Source: Flavimaricola marinus (GTDB lineage Bacteria; Pseudomonadota; Alphaproteobacteria; Rhodobacterales; Rhodobacteraceae). Taken from it: a stretch of DNA of 64,000 nucleotides. The stretch is taken from contig NZ_FXZK01000007.1 of the NCBI RefSeq assembly GCF_900184895.1, forward strand, positions 1 to 64,000. Direction: 5' to 3'. The notes below the pieces were generated by a model. That model made no database searches. It saw only the letters and a program-made list of their open reading frames with translations, and was not told where the DNA came from. Position numbers and translations under genes: made by a program. Shown piece by piece: positions 19,068 through 28,409 of this stretch; position 1 is the stretch's first letter; each line of letters begins with the position of its first letter.

Positions 19068-19320
19068 GCGCGTCCCGTTCCCGTCGGTCGGATATTGGGG
19101 CCCGACCCGTTTCCTCCTGAATAGTGCATCCTGCCAAGACGCGGAACAGGTCGCGGCCGCCAAACCGACGTCGTTGACGAAAACGATGATTTCGGCCCGC
19201 CAAGTCCCCGATTTGCCGAAACCGGCCGTCGAAAACGACGCCTTTTCATGTCGGCAACAGACAGGAATCGCCCTTGGACCGGGCGCAGGCTCCTCTCACA
19301 TCAGGTTGAAGAGCCATGCC

Positions 19321-20667
19321 ATGAACACCCATTACAGCCAGACCCGCAAGATCGACCCAGCCCAAGGCGCCACCCTCGGGGACGGCAGCCCAAACGACAA
19401 TGACCGGCTCGAGATAGGTCCAACCCGGCTGGCCTTTGCCGAATGGGAGGCGGCAGGGCTGATCCTTCCCGACCTACCCGCCATGCGGGCCTTTCGGCAC
19501 CAGCGGCTGACCAACGCGGTCAACGCCCGTGACTGGGGCGGCATCCTGATGTTCGACCCACTCAACATCCGCTACGCCACCGACAGCACGAACATGCAGC
19601 TCTGGAACACCCACAATGCGTTCCGCGCCTGCCTTGTCTGCGCCGATGGCTACATGGTGATGTGGGATTACAAGAACGGCATGTTCCTCAGCGAATTCAA
19701 TCCGCTGGTGCGCGAGCAACGCTCCGGCGCGGACCTGTTCTACTTTGACAGAGGCGACAAGGTCGGCGTGGCGGCGGATGTCTTTGCAGCCGAGGTGCGT
19801 GATCTGATCGTCAGCCACTCTGGCGGCAACATGCGGCTCGGCGTCGACAAGATCATGCTGCACGGATTGCGGTCGCTCGAACGGATCGGGTTCGAGGTGA
19901 TGGAGGGCGAGGAACTCACCGAAAAGACCCGCGCCATCAAGGGCCCTGACGAAATCCTCGCCATGCGATGCGCCAGCCACGCCTGCGAGGTGGCCTGCGC
20001 CGAGATGGAGCGTTTTGCGCGGGAAAACGTGCCGCTCGGGCAAACCTGCGAGGATGACATCTGGGCCGTTCTGCATGCCGAAAACATACGGCGCGGCGGC
20101 GAATGGATCGAAACCCGGCTGCTCTCCTCCGGCCCCCGGACGAACCCTTGGTTTCAGGAATGCGGCCCGAGAATCGTGCAAAACAACGAGATCGTCGCCT
20201 TCGACACCGATCTCGTCGGCGCCTACGGTATCTGCGTCGACATCAGCCGAACATGGTGGATCGGCGATCGGGCGCCGCGGCCCGACATGATCGACACGAT
20301 GAAGATCGCCCGCGAGCACATCGACACCAACATGCAGATGCTCAAGCCCGGCGTGCACATGCACGACCTGACGTTCAACACGCATGTCCTGCCACCACAT
20401 CTGCAAAAGCTCAAATACGGCTGCCTGATGCACGGCGTCGGGCTCTGCGACGAGTGGCCGTTGATCGCCTACCCCGACAAATTCGTCGAAGGCGCCTATG
20501 ACTACGTGCTCGAACCCGGCATGTGCCTCTGCGTCGAAGTGCTGGCCAGCCCCGAAGACGGCGACTTCTCGATCAAGCTCGAAGATCAGGTGCTGATCAC
20601 CGAGGACGGTTTCGAGAACCTCACGCGCTATCCCTTTGATCCGGTGCTGTCGGGGGAAGTGCACTAG
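19321..20667 (+). CDS. dddP: dimethylsulfoniopropionate lyase DddP
   Basis: A 448-residue M24-peptidase-fold enzyme that cleaves DMSP to dimethyl sulfide and acrylate. The start MNTHYSQTRKIDPAQGATLG matches known DddP proteins. The metal ligands fall at the known numbers: Asp295 and Asp297 (FDTDLVGAYG), Asp307 (CVDISRTWW), His371 (LMHGVGLCDEWP), Glu406 (CLCVEVL) and Glu421 (IKLEDQ). DddP-specific blocks YATDSTNMQLWNTHN and WDYKNGMF are present. This is strong evidence for DMSP use and a marine lifestyle. The gene stands alone, without other ddd genes nearby. Confidence 0.96.
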   Translation: MNTHYSQTRKIDPAQGATLGDGSPNDNDRLEIGPTRLAFAEWEAAGLILPDLPAMRAFRHQRLTNAVNARDWGGILMFDPLNIRYATDSTNMQLWNTHNAFRACLVCADGYMVMWDYKNGMFLSEFNPLVREQRSGADLFYFDRGDKVGVAADVFAAEVRDLIVSHSGGNMRLGVDKIMLHGLRSLERIGFEVMEGEELTEKTRAIKGPDEILAMRCASHACEVACAEMERFARENVPLGQTCEDDIWAVLHAENIRRGGEWIETRLLSSGPRTNPWFQECGPRIVQNNEIVAFDTDLVGAYGICVDISRTWWIGDRAPRPDMIDTMKIAREHIDTNMQMLKPGVHMHDLTFNTHVLPPHLQKLKYGCLMHGVGLCDEWPLIAYPDKFVEGAYDYVLEPGMCLCVEVLASPEDGDFSIKLEDQVLITEDGFENLTRYPFDPVLSGEVH

Positions 20668-20771
20668 GTTTCAATCCGTCAACAAGCCGCGACCGCCCCG
20701 CCCCGCGCCTTGTCTATCGGGCCGCAAAGGATCAGGTTGGCCAGACCTCACATCAACCCAAGGTCGCCGCC

Positions 20772-21986
20772 ATGCCCACAGAACGCTTTACTTTTCCCGG
20801 TCATGCGGGCGACGCCCTCGCCGCACGGCTCGACCTGCCCGAAGGGCCGCATCTGGCAACGGCGATTTTTGCGCATTGCTTCACCTGCGGCAAGGATATC
20901 ACCGCGGCACGGCGGATCGCTGCACGGCTCGCCGGTATGGGAATCGCGGTGCTGCGGTTCGATTTCACCGGGCTCGGGCATTCCGATGGCGAGTTTGGCA
21001 ACACCGATTTCACCAGCAACGTCAGCGATTTGGAAAGTGCCGCCGCGGCTCTGCGGGAAAAAGGCATGGAGCCGTCCCTCCTGATCGGTCACTCCCTTGG
21101 CGGCTCTGCGGTGCTCAAGGCGGCCGGCACGATCCCCGGCATCAAGGCCGTCGCCACCATCGGTGCGCCCTTCGACCCCGGCCACGTCACCCACCACTTC
21201 GCCGAGGCCGTGCCGCGTATCCGGGCCGAGGGCAGCGCGACGGTGGACCTCGGGGGCCGACCGTTCCAGATCGGCCGGCAATTCCTCGACGATGTGGCTC
21301 AGTCGGCCCTCGCGCCCGCGATCCGCGGGCTGAAAGCCTCCCTTCTGGTGATGCACGCGCCGCGCGACATGACGGTCGCCGTCTCGAACGCCTCCGACAT
21401 CTTCGGAGCCGCCAGACACCCCAAGAGCTTTGTCACCCTCGACGGCGCCGATCACCTGCTCTCGAACGCAGCCGATGCGGAATACGCGGCAACCGTCATC
21501 GCCACATGGGCGGGGCGCTACCTCGACCTGCGGCCGCCGGCGCCGCCCCCCGGCGCTCCCGAAGGGATCGTCCGCGTCTCCGAGGCCGACCCGAACGGCT
21601 TTCTGCAAGATGTCCAATCCGGGCCCAAACACCACACCTATGCCGACGAACCGCTCGCCTACGGCGGCACCGACAAGGGCATGTCACCCTACGGTTTTCT
21701 CGCCGCCGGTCTCGGGGCCTGCACGGCAATGACCATCCGGATGTATGCCCGGCGCAAGGGCTGGCCCCTTTCGGACGTCAGCGTCGACGTGAGCCACGAC
21801 AAGGTCCACGCTCAGGACGCCGGCGGTCGAACGGCCAAGGCCGACCGGTTCCAGCGTCAGATCAGGCTCACCGGCCCGCTCGACGCCGAGCAACGGCAAA
21901 AACTGCTCGAAATCGCCGACAAATGCCCGGTTCACCGGACCCTCGAAGGCGCATCCGAGGTCGAAACCACGCTGGTCGCCCTCTAA
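20772..21986 (+). CDS. alpha/beta hydrolase fused to an OsmC-family domain
   Basis: A 404-residue two-domain protein. The N-terminal hydrolase (1-255) has a GHSLGGSA nucleophile elbow, an acid region and DGADHLLS as the catalytic His. The C-terminal OsmC-like domain (about 265-404) has [20 protein letters not shown] with the peroxidatic-type Cys, and CPVHRTLEG with the second Cys. Such fusions are widespread in proteobacteria, probably for hydroperoxide or thiol-related detoxification, but the substrate is unknown. It follows dddP by about 105 bases and may be co-transcribed with it. Confidence 0.85.
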   Translation: MPTERFTFPGHAGDALAARLDLPEGPHLATAIFAHCFTCGKDITAARRIAARLAGMGIAVLRFDFTGLGHSDGEFGNTDFTSNVSDLESAAAALREKGMEPSLLIGHSLGGSAVLKAAGTIPGIKAVATIGAPFDPGHVTHHFAEAVPRIRAEGSATVDLGGRPFQIGRQFLDDVAQSALAPAIRGLKASLLVMHAPRDMTVAVSNASDIFGAARHPKSFVTLDGADHLLSNAADAEYAATVIATWAGRYLDLRPPAPPPGAPEGIVRVSEADPNGFLQDVQSGPKHHTYADEPLAYGGTDKGMSPYGFLAAGLGACTAMTIRMYARRKGWPLSDVSVDVSHDKVHAQDAGGRTAKADRFQRQIRLTGPLDAEQRQKLLEIADKCPVHRTLEGASEVETTLVAL

Positions 21987-22080
21987 CTTCATCTTGGCCA
22001 GAAAACTCCCCCCGGAGGGCCGCTCCAGCAAGGGTCCGACCGACAGCCAATCTGGCTCACAATCGTTAAACAGCACCAGA

Positions 22081-22117
22081 AAAGAAACGAGGCGCGCCCC
22101 GCAAGGGACGCGCCTCT
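22081..22117 (-). terminator. Rho-independent terminator of bioY
   Basis: AGGCGCGCCCC-GCAA-GGGACGCGCCT pairs over 10 bases with one mismatch. On the minus strand it continues into CGTTTCTTTT. It lies just past the bioY stop. Confidence 0.75.
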
Positions 22118-22140
22118 CAATGTCGAAAACCTGTTTCGGA

Positions 22141-22743
22141 TCAGGTGCGGGCCGATCCGATCAGCTTCCACAGCGCGGGCAGGAGCAGAGCGGCGAGCGC
22201 GAGCTTCAGCGCGTCGCCGATGAGGAACGGATACAGGCCCCACTGCAGGATCGGCTGATCGAAGCCATAGAGCTGACCAAGCCACAGAACACCGGGGATA
22301 TACATCACCGCATTGGCGGCGAGCATGGCCAGTGCCATCTTGCCGACCGAACGGTCCCAGCCAGCGCGCGCGGCATAGCCCATGAGCACCACAGCCAGCA
22401 CATAGCCGACCAGATATCCACCGGTGCCGCCCATCATGTAGGTCAGGCCATTGACCTCGGCCGAGGAGTTCTGGAACAGGTCCATCCCAAGCGCGCCGAG
22501 GATCATGTAGCCCATGATCGTCACGAGGCCCAAACGCGGCCCGTATGCAGCGCCGATGGTCAGGACGGCAAAAGTGCCCATCGAAATCGCGACCGGCCAC
22601 ATCGGGATCTTGATCTTGGCCATCACCGCCAAAAGCGCGATACCGGCGACCACCAGAGCCGCCTGCTTGATCAGCCGGACGGTGCCTTCTGCCGGAGCGT
22701 AGGCTTCGACGAGAACCTTGTTGTTGGATGATACTAGGGCCAT
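22141..22743 (-). CDS. bioY: biotin transporter substrate-binding subunit BioY
   Basis: A 200-residue integral membrane protein with about six helices, the S-component of an energy-coupling factor transporter. The family blocks PMWPVAISMGTFAVLTIGAA, GAALGMDLF-like LGALGMDLFQ and MMGGTGGYLVGYVLA are present. bioM and bioN do not follow, so it either uses a shared module elsewhere or works alone, as some BioY proteins do. The ATG at 22743 was chosen over an in-frame codon four residues earlier. Confidence 0.92.
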   Translation of the reverse strand: MALVSSNNKVLVEAYAPAEGTVRLIKQAALVVAGIALLAVMAKIKIPMWPVAISMGTFAVLTIGAAYGPRLGLVTIMGYMILGALGMDLFQNSSAEVNGLTYMMGGTGGYLVGYVLAVVLMGYAARAGWDRSVGKMALAMLAANAVMYIPGVLWLGQLYGFDQPILQWGLYPFLIGDALKLALAALLLPALWKLIGSART

Positions 22744-22815
22744 GCGGGCCTCCACTGCTCAAATTCAGATGAAATTGTTTTGCCCCAAGCAACCGGTCAG
22801 CGCAAGGCCGCAGCG

Positions 22816-23232
22816 TCAAGCCCGCTGATAACGGCTGTGCATCGCATAGTTTTTGCGCGGTCCGGTAACTGTCCATACCGTGGTCCAGATCGGCCAGCCC
22901 GTCAGGTCATAGGCCACCTGATAATAGTCTGCGCCGCACGGGTGATCCGTCCCCGGCCCCGCCCCGTCGGCGACAAAGCTGTGAAAGGGCCGACCATCGT
23001 CGAAGCTGACGGCAACTCGGGTAGGCTCGAAGCGCCAGAGATAGGTGCGGGTCGCTTGCATCGGCGGCCCTCCGGCCAGCCGCAGCAGGCCGGACTCGGA
23101 ATAGCGCAGACCGTCCGGTCCGTCCGTTGTCAGTCGTGCCACGCCGTCGAACCGGCCTTCCGCCGACGCGAGGCGATCCTCGATCCGCCGCGCGATCTGC
23201 CAGTCCCCAGCAAAGTCCGCCGGCCCCATCAT
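22816..23232 (-). CDS. DUF6314 family protein
   Basis: A 138-residue protein with a lipocalin-like beta pattern: FAGDWQIARRIED, GRFDGVARLTTDG, TYLWRFEPTRVAVSFDDGR, PCGADYYQVAYDL and a C-terminal VTGPRKNYAMHSRY. These match the small DUF6314 family found in many alphaproteobacteria; its function is unknown. It is read on the minus strand, opposite to purB. Two ATGs (23232 and 23229) are possible. The frame stays open far upstream inside purB, but that part is antisense and not coding. Confidence 0.75.
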   Translation of the reverse strand: MMGPADFAGDWQIARRIEDRLASAEGRFDGVARLTTDGPDGLRYSESGLLRLAGGPPMQATRTYLWRFEPTRVAVSFDDGRPFHSFVADGAGPGTDHPCGADYYQVAYDLTGWPIWTTVWTVTGPRKNYAMHSRYQRA

Positions 23233-23352
23233 CGCCCTGTCTCCCCGCCACTGGACCGACCGTTGACGTCGGGTCTCTTGCCCCCCGGCCAGCATCGGCC
23301 TAAACCGCAGCCGAACCCCGCTGCCATATCCCTGCCTGAAAGGTGCCTGCTC

Positions 23353-24663
<1,311 letters not shown>

Positions 24664-24707
24664 TCGTCCGGTCGGGTGGTGAGGTGAAGGGGGTGGCGCC
24701 TGCGTGC

Positions 24708-24730
24708 GGTTAACGTTCTGTTAACCTTTT
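24708..24730 (+). terminator. hairpin after purB that also fits the CtrA motif
   Basis: GGTTAAC-GTTCT-GTTAACC-TTTT forms a perfect 7-base stem followed by four T residues, 45 bases after purB, so it could end purB transcription. The stem itself is TTAA-N7-TTAA, the CtrA consensus, so it could instead be a regulator site. No gene start lies nearby; purB and luxI converge on it, which favours the terminator reading. Confidence 0.5.
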
Positions 24731-24824
24731 GCCGCAGGATACGCGGATGGGGTTCCAGCGGCAGCGTTCGCTGGACCGGGTATCCGTTCCCCGGTTATGG
24801 CCTCGAAAGGCCGGTCGGCTAGGC

Positions 24825-25475
24825 CTAGGCGACGGCGGGCGCGTGCAGGGCCGCCGGCTGGGTCAGATGCGTCGTGCGTGGCAGACGTGGCGTGGCACGT
24901 GCGGCCGGCATCGACAGCACGGCATATTGGCGACCGTCATCGTTGCGATAGGGCTCGCCGATCCGATCCGCCGCAAAACCCAGCTGGCGCAGAGCGCGCA
25001 TCAAGGCGAGCGGTGACAGAGACATCAACTGGTCGGCCCCGTTCTCTGCTGCGACCTCGACCAATCCGCCCACGATCAGAGACAGGCAGGTGGAGCGTTC
25101 GGCATGGGTCTTAAGATCGTCGGACATCACCAGACGGGTGCATTCCCACATGTTCGACTGGCTGACTTCGACGGCCATGATATCGGCAGGGATATCACGG
25201 AGCTTGCCGCAAACGGCATCGCGCAACATGTAGGTGTGTTCGCCCCACTTGGTCGTGGTCGCCATGGCGCGTGCGCCGCCGATCACCACGCCGTCGCGCA
25301 AGACCAGAGAGTAGTGCGCTTCGGGGTTGTCGTATTGATCCATCTCGACCGAATCGTTGTGCGGGATATCCCACCCAAGCTGGTCGACGAAGAACTTCTT
25401 TCGCAGGGCCAAGAAATCAAAGAATGCAGACCCGTAAAGGTGCATGTTGGCAAGGGTAAAGGTGACGTTTTCCAT
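24825..25475 (-). CDS. acyl-homoserine lactone synthase, LuxI family
   Basis: A 216-residue GNAT-fold enzyme that makes AHL signals from S-adenosylmethionine and acyl-ACP. All key LuxI residues fall at the classical numbers: Arg25, Phe29, Trp35, Asp46 and Asp49 (LALRKKFFVDQLGWDIP and MDQYDNP). They are followed by GGARAM (Arg69) and the Glu111/Arg114 pair in WECTRL. The ATG has a perfect AAGGAG seven bases upstream; 34 earlier in-frame codons are spurious. It lies 110 bases downstream of luxR. The acyl chain made cannot be read from sequence. Confidence 0.93.
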   Translation of the reverse strand: MENVTFTLANMHLYGSAFFDFLALRKKFFVDQLGWDIPHNDSVEMDQYDNPEAHYSLVLRDGVVIGGARAMATTTKWGEHTYMLRDAVCGKLRDIPADIMAVEVSQSNMWECTRLVMSDDLKTHAERSTCLSLIVGGLVEVAAENGADQLMSLSPLALMRALRQLGFAADRIGEPYRNDDGRQYAVLSMPAARATPRLPRTTHLTQPAALHAPAVA

Positions 25476-25527
25476 GGTGCTCTCCTTATTGGAGAGTCCA
25501 TCTAGCGGCATTTCCCTGAGGTTGTTA

Positions 25528-25567
25528 ATGCACTGTAAACCATGTTTTTTTGCATGGATCTGTGCAT
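25528..25567. promoter_or_regulatory. nested palindrome between luxR and luxI
   Basis: Outer arms ATGCAC (25528-25533) and GTGCAT (25562-25567) enclose inner arms CCATG (25540-25544) and CATGG (25553-25557) around a central T7 run. It lies 52 bases before the luxI start. It could be the operator for the LuxR regulator, a luxR terminator/attenuator, or both. A near-CtrA site (TTAA-N7-TAAA, 25525-25539) overlaps the left arm. Confidence 0.45.
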
Positions 25568-25585
25568 AACTTCTCAAATCTACAT

Positions 25586-26194
25586 TCAGATCAGACCGTA
25601 ATCGCTTGCTTTCGTTGACGCTTGTGCACTCGTCGAGGCGCCCAGCTTCAGCTTTGCATTCTTGAGCCTTTGTTTGATCGCACCTTCGCTGACACCCAAA
25701 AGATGTGCCATTTGTTTAAGCCGCATGCCATCCTTGACCATCCGCAACGCCTCGAGCTCCGCCATGGTGAGATTCGTCGGTGGGGCCTTGTCGTGGTGTA
25801 GCCGGGTGACATGGCGGATGAGAATATCTATTTCTTTCTCTTCGAATTCGCGGTCACTTCGCGCGAAGGTCCCGAAGGAGCGCTGCCCCTCAGGGTTGTT
25901 GTCAAAGCAGCAGACAGCCACGCCATGATGCAAACCGTAGGCCTTTGCCTGGTTGAGTATGTCCAGCGGATCGGCAATATCGATTTCGCTCCAGCGCGCG
26001 GCACCTGTGTTGGCGTAAATCCATTGAATGACGGGGTCATAGAGCATAAATCGTTGCAGGGTATAGTGCTCGACCCAAGGGGCTGGAAGGGCGTTGAATT
26101 CCTCCATCGGAAAGGCGAAACCGACCCGCAAGGCAATATAGTAACCAGCCGGTGCAAGCGCCTTCACTGCCTCTGAGTCTAGACTGACGGTCAT
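25586..26194 (-). CDS. LuxR-family AHL-responsive transcription factor
   Basis: A 202-residue regulator. The autoinducer-binding domain (about 10-140) has the family pattern PWVEHYTLQRFMLYDPVIQW (Trp, Tyr, Asp-Pro, Trp), RWSEID and RSFGTFARSDREF. The LuxR-type helix-turn-helix (about 142-190) reads LTMAELEALRMVKDGM, then MAHLLGVSEGAIKQRLKNAK. It lies 110 bases upstream of luxI on the same strand, so it is the likely cognate receptor. It is shorter than many LuxR proteins (about 235-250), mainly at the N-terminus. Confidence 0.93.
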   Translation of the reverse strand: MTVSLDSEAVKALAPAGYYIALRVGFAFPMEEFNALPAPWVEHYTLQRFMLYDPVIQWIYANTGAARWSEIDIADPLDILNQAKAYGLHHGVAVCCFDNNPEGQRSFGTFARSDREFEEKEIDILIRHVTRLHHDKAPPTNLTMAELEALRMVKDGMRLKQMAHLLGVSEGAIKQRLKNAKLKLGASTSAQASTKASDYGLI

Positions 26195-26283
26195 CCGTGA
26201 CGAGGACCCCTTGGATGTGGCCTAACTATTTTGCATTTTGCAGTTCGGTACATCGAGACTTGATCCATACTAAGACTGCAGAC

Positions 26284-26293
26284 ACACTAGTGT
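26284..26293. promoter_or_regulatory. palindrome in the divergent lux promoter region
   Basis: ACACTAGTGT is a perfect 10-base palindrome, extended by an A/T pair two bases out. It lies 44 bases before the ATG of the HTH-less LuxR-like gene and 90 bases before luxR. It could be the core of a lux-box-type operator; it does not match the classical 20-base lux box closely. Confidence 0.35.
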
Positions 26294-26336
26294 TTGCGGA
26301 CCTGATCTAGCAACCATAAAGCGAGTAAACAAGACA

Positions 26337-26822
26337 ATGGCCCCAAAAACGGAGATCCAGACAAGGCTGGAATCGCTCAAGGAATTGGCGCCTGCTGGCT
26401 TCGCGATGGCACTACATGTTCGGTTCACAACGCCCGCATACCTGTTTCAAACATACCCTAAAGCGTGGATCGATTACTACAACAAGAATGGTCTGGTGAT
26501 GCGCGACCCGACTGTCCGCTGGGGTTTTCAGAATGTCGGTCTTGCCCATTGGCGGGATCTGATGGCCGAGGATGCCGACGGCGTCATCGAAGCGGCCGCA
26601 AAACACGGCATGAAGCACGGCATAACCTACGTTCTGGAACGTGGAGAAAGCCGTTCCCTATCAAGTTTTACGCGTTCGGACCGTGAATTCACCCCAGCGG
26701 AGATCGCCGAGGTCTCGGCCCACGTGGACGCGCTCCACGATCAGACCGCGTCGCTGGAAAGCCTCCCGCCGGAAACCCGCGAGGAGCTGGTGCGGATGTC
26801 GATCATGTTCACGCACCCGTGA
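26337..26822 (+). CDS. LuxR paralogue with only the autoinducer-binding domain
   Basis: A 161-residue protein that aligns end to end with the signal-binding domain of the neighbouring LuxR. Shared segments are KELAPAGFAMALHVRF, WIDYYNKNGLVMRDPTVRW, HWRDL, AAKHGMKHG and SFTRSDREFT. The ligand-pocket pattern (Trp, Tyr, Asp-Pro, Trp) is kept. It stops (LVRMSIMFTHP) just where the helix-turn-helix of LuxR begins, and no HTH follows in any frame. It is divergent from luxR-luxI, 142 bases from luxR. It could titrate signal or form inactive heterodimers with LuxR; that is inference. Confidence 0.85.
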   Translation: MAPKTEIQTRLESLKELAPAGFAMALHVRFTTPAYLFQTYPKAWIDYYNKNGLVMRDPTVRWGFQNVGLAHWRDLMAEDADGVIEAAAKHGMKHGITYVLERGESRSLSSFTRSDREFTPAEIAEVSAHVDALHDQTASLESLPPETREELVRMSIMFTHP

Positions 26823-26914
26823 GGGCCGATACGGGCCAAGAACGTTGACGCAACGTCAAACACGTCTACGATCAAGGCAGCGACACTGTTCGCATCCAAA
26901 AGGAGGACAGCAAG

Positions 26915-27079
26915 ATGACCTTGAAGACCTTCGTTGCGGCGATGATTCTCTCGCTTTCGCCCCTCGCGGCCATTGCCGAATGCGGACACAGCGCCGCGCA
27001 ACAACAAGCCATGTCTTGTATGGAAGGCAGTCAGTTCGATACCGCCACCGGGACATGTGTTCCGATCGCGTCGACCTGA
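26915..27079 (+). CDS. very small secreted Cys-containing protein
   Basis: A 54-residue gene with an excellent AAAGGAGGACAG upstream. Residues 1-21 (MTLKTFVAAMILSLSPLAAI) form a signal peptide ending A-E. The mature 33 residues hold three Cys (ECGHS, MSCMEG, TGTCVP) and no membrane segment. It is probably periplasmic or secreted. I recall similar short proteins in other roseobacters but know no function. A terminator follows, so it is a single-gene unit. Confidence 0.7.
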   Translation: MTLKTFVAAMILSLSPLAAIAECGHSAAQQQAMSCMEGSQFDTATGTCVPIAST

Positions 27080-27106
27080 CGCGACCGCCAGTAAGTGCAA
27101 TAGTGA

Positions 27107-27137
27107 AACGGGCGATCCATCGGGTCGCCTGTTTTTC
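27107..27137 (+). terminator. Rho-independent terminator of the small secreted protein gene
   Basis: ACGGGCGA-TCCATCGG-GTCGCCTGTTTTTCTG: a six-base GC-rich stem followed by five T residues, 28 bases after the stop. Confidence 0.75.
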
Positions 27138-27279
27138 TGTCTGCATATGATCAGACGCGGCGCACCATTCGGACACTAAGTATCGAGCATTTTAGTGGTT
27201 TTGGACCTAGCGAGCTAACCTGCTGTTCACCTTTCGGACCGATGACTGAGTCAACAGCCGCAGAAGGGGTCCCGACACC

Positions 27280-28356
27280 ATGACAACCTCCGCCGTTCCG
27301 GTATCTGGCAATTCACCGGCCGAGCAGGCCCGCCCGCCCGGCCTCTCGCGGCGGCGCAAGGCCGCCGTGGTCTTGCAGATGCTGCTTGCGGATGGAAAGA
27401 AGCTGTCTTTGACCAGCCTTCCCGAAGACGTGCAGTTGAACCTCACGCGGGAGCTGGCCAGTCTGCGCCTTGTCGACCGGGACACGCTCTATGCGGTCGC
27501 GACCGAATTCGCCGACGATCTGGAACGGGTCGGGCTCACGACCCCCGGCGGGGTCGACAGCACGCTCAAGGCGCTGGCCGATCAGATCAGCCCGGAAACC
27601 GCCTCTCGGTTCAAGTCCGAGGCGGGCTCCCGTCGTGGCGCGGTCGATCCCTGGGCGCAGATCGTCTCGATGGAATGCAAGGACCTCGTGCCGATCATGA
27701 CGCAGGAAAGCACCGAAGTCGCCGCCGTCGTCCTGTCCAAACTCCCGGTCGCCAAGGCGGCCGAACTGCTGGGTCTTCTGCCCGGCGAAACAGCCCGCCG
27801 GATCACCTATGCCGTGTCTCAAACCGGCGCGGTCAAGCCCGAGGCGGTGAAACGGATCGGCGTGGCTCTCGCCGCGGCCCATTGCTCAAAACCCGTGCCC
27901 GCCTTCGCCCACCCGCCCGTCCAACGTGTCGGCGCAATACTGAATTCCAGCCTCGCCGCCACGCGCGACGCCGTGCTCGAGGGGCTGGGCAGCGACGATC
28001 CCGCCTTTGCCGAAGAGGTGCGCAAAGCCATCTTCACCTTCCCCGACATCCCCGAGCGTCTTGAAAAAGTCGACGTGCCTAAGGTGATCCGCGCCGTCGA
28101 CAACGATGTCCTCGTCACTGGGTTGACCTTTGCTCTGGCCGCTGGTGGCGGCGATGCGGAGGCTGGAGAGTTCATTCTGTCCAACATGTCTCAGCGCATG
28201 GCCGACAGCCTTCGCGAGGAAATCGGCGAGCGGGGCCGCGTTCGCAAGGCCGATGGTGAGGGCGCTCTGGGTCAGGTCGTCACGGCAATCCGATCGGCGG
28301 TCGACAGCGGTGAGATCACGCTCGTCGTGGCCGAGGAGGACGAGGAGGATTACTGA
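27280..28356 (+). CDS. fliG: flagellar motor switch protein FliG
   Basis: A 358-residue C-ring protein that transmits torque from the stator. The N-terminal third is FliG_N-like (SRRRKAAVVLQMLLADG). The middle domain has STEVAAVVLSKLPVAKAAELLGLLPGETARRI with the EHPQ-type region, and the C-terminal domain holds FTFPDIPERLEKVDVPKVIRAVDNDVLVTGL and FILSNMSQRMADSLREEIGERGRVR, the torque helix. The acidic end EEDEEDY is typical. No other flagellar gene is in the window, so it is an orphan copy or part of a scattered set. Confidence 0.93.
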   Translation: MTTSAVPVSGNSPAEQARPPGLSRRRKAAVVLQMLLADGKKLSLTSLPEDVQLNLTRELASLRLVDRDTLYAVATEFADDLERVGLTTPGGVDSTLKALADQISPETASRFKSEAGSRRGAVDPWAQIVSMECKDLVPIMTQESTEVAAVVLSKLPVAKAAELLGLLPGETARRITYAVSQTGAVKPEAVKRIGVALAAAHCSKPVPAFAHPPVQRVGAILNSSLAATRDAVLEGLGSDDPAFAEEVRKAIFTFPDIPERLEKVDVPKVIRAVDNDVLVTGLTFALAAGGGDAEAGEFILSNMSQRMADSLREEIGERGRVRKADGEGALGQVVTAIRSAVDSGEITLVVAEEDEEDY

Positions 28357-28409
28357 TCCCGAGCTTGCTGGGGCTGGACGATGGCAGCCGTGGGCAATAG
28401 CTTGCGCAC

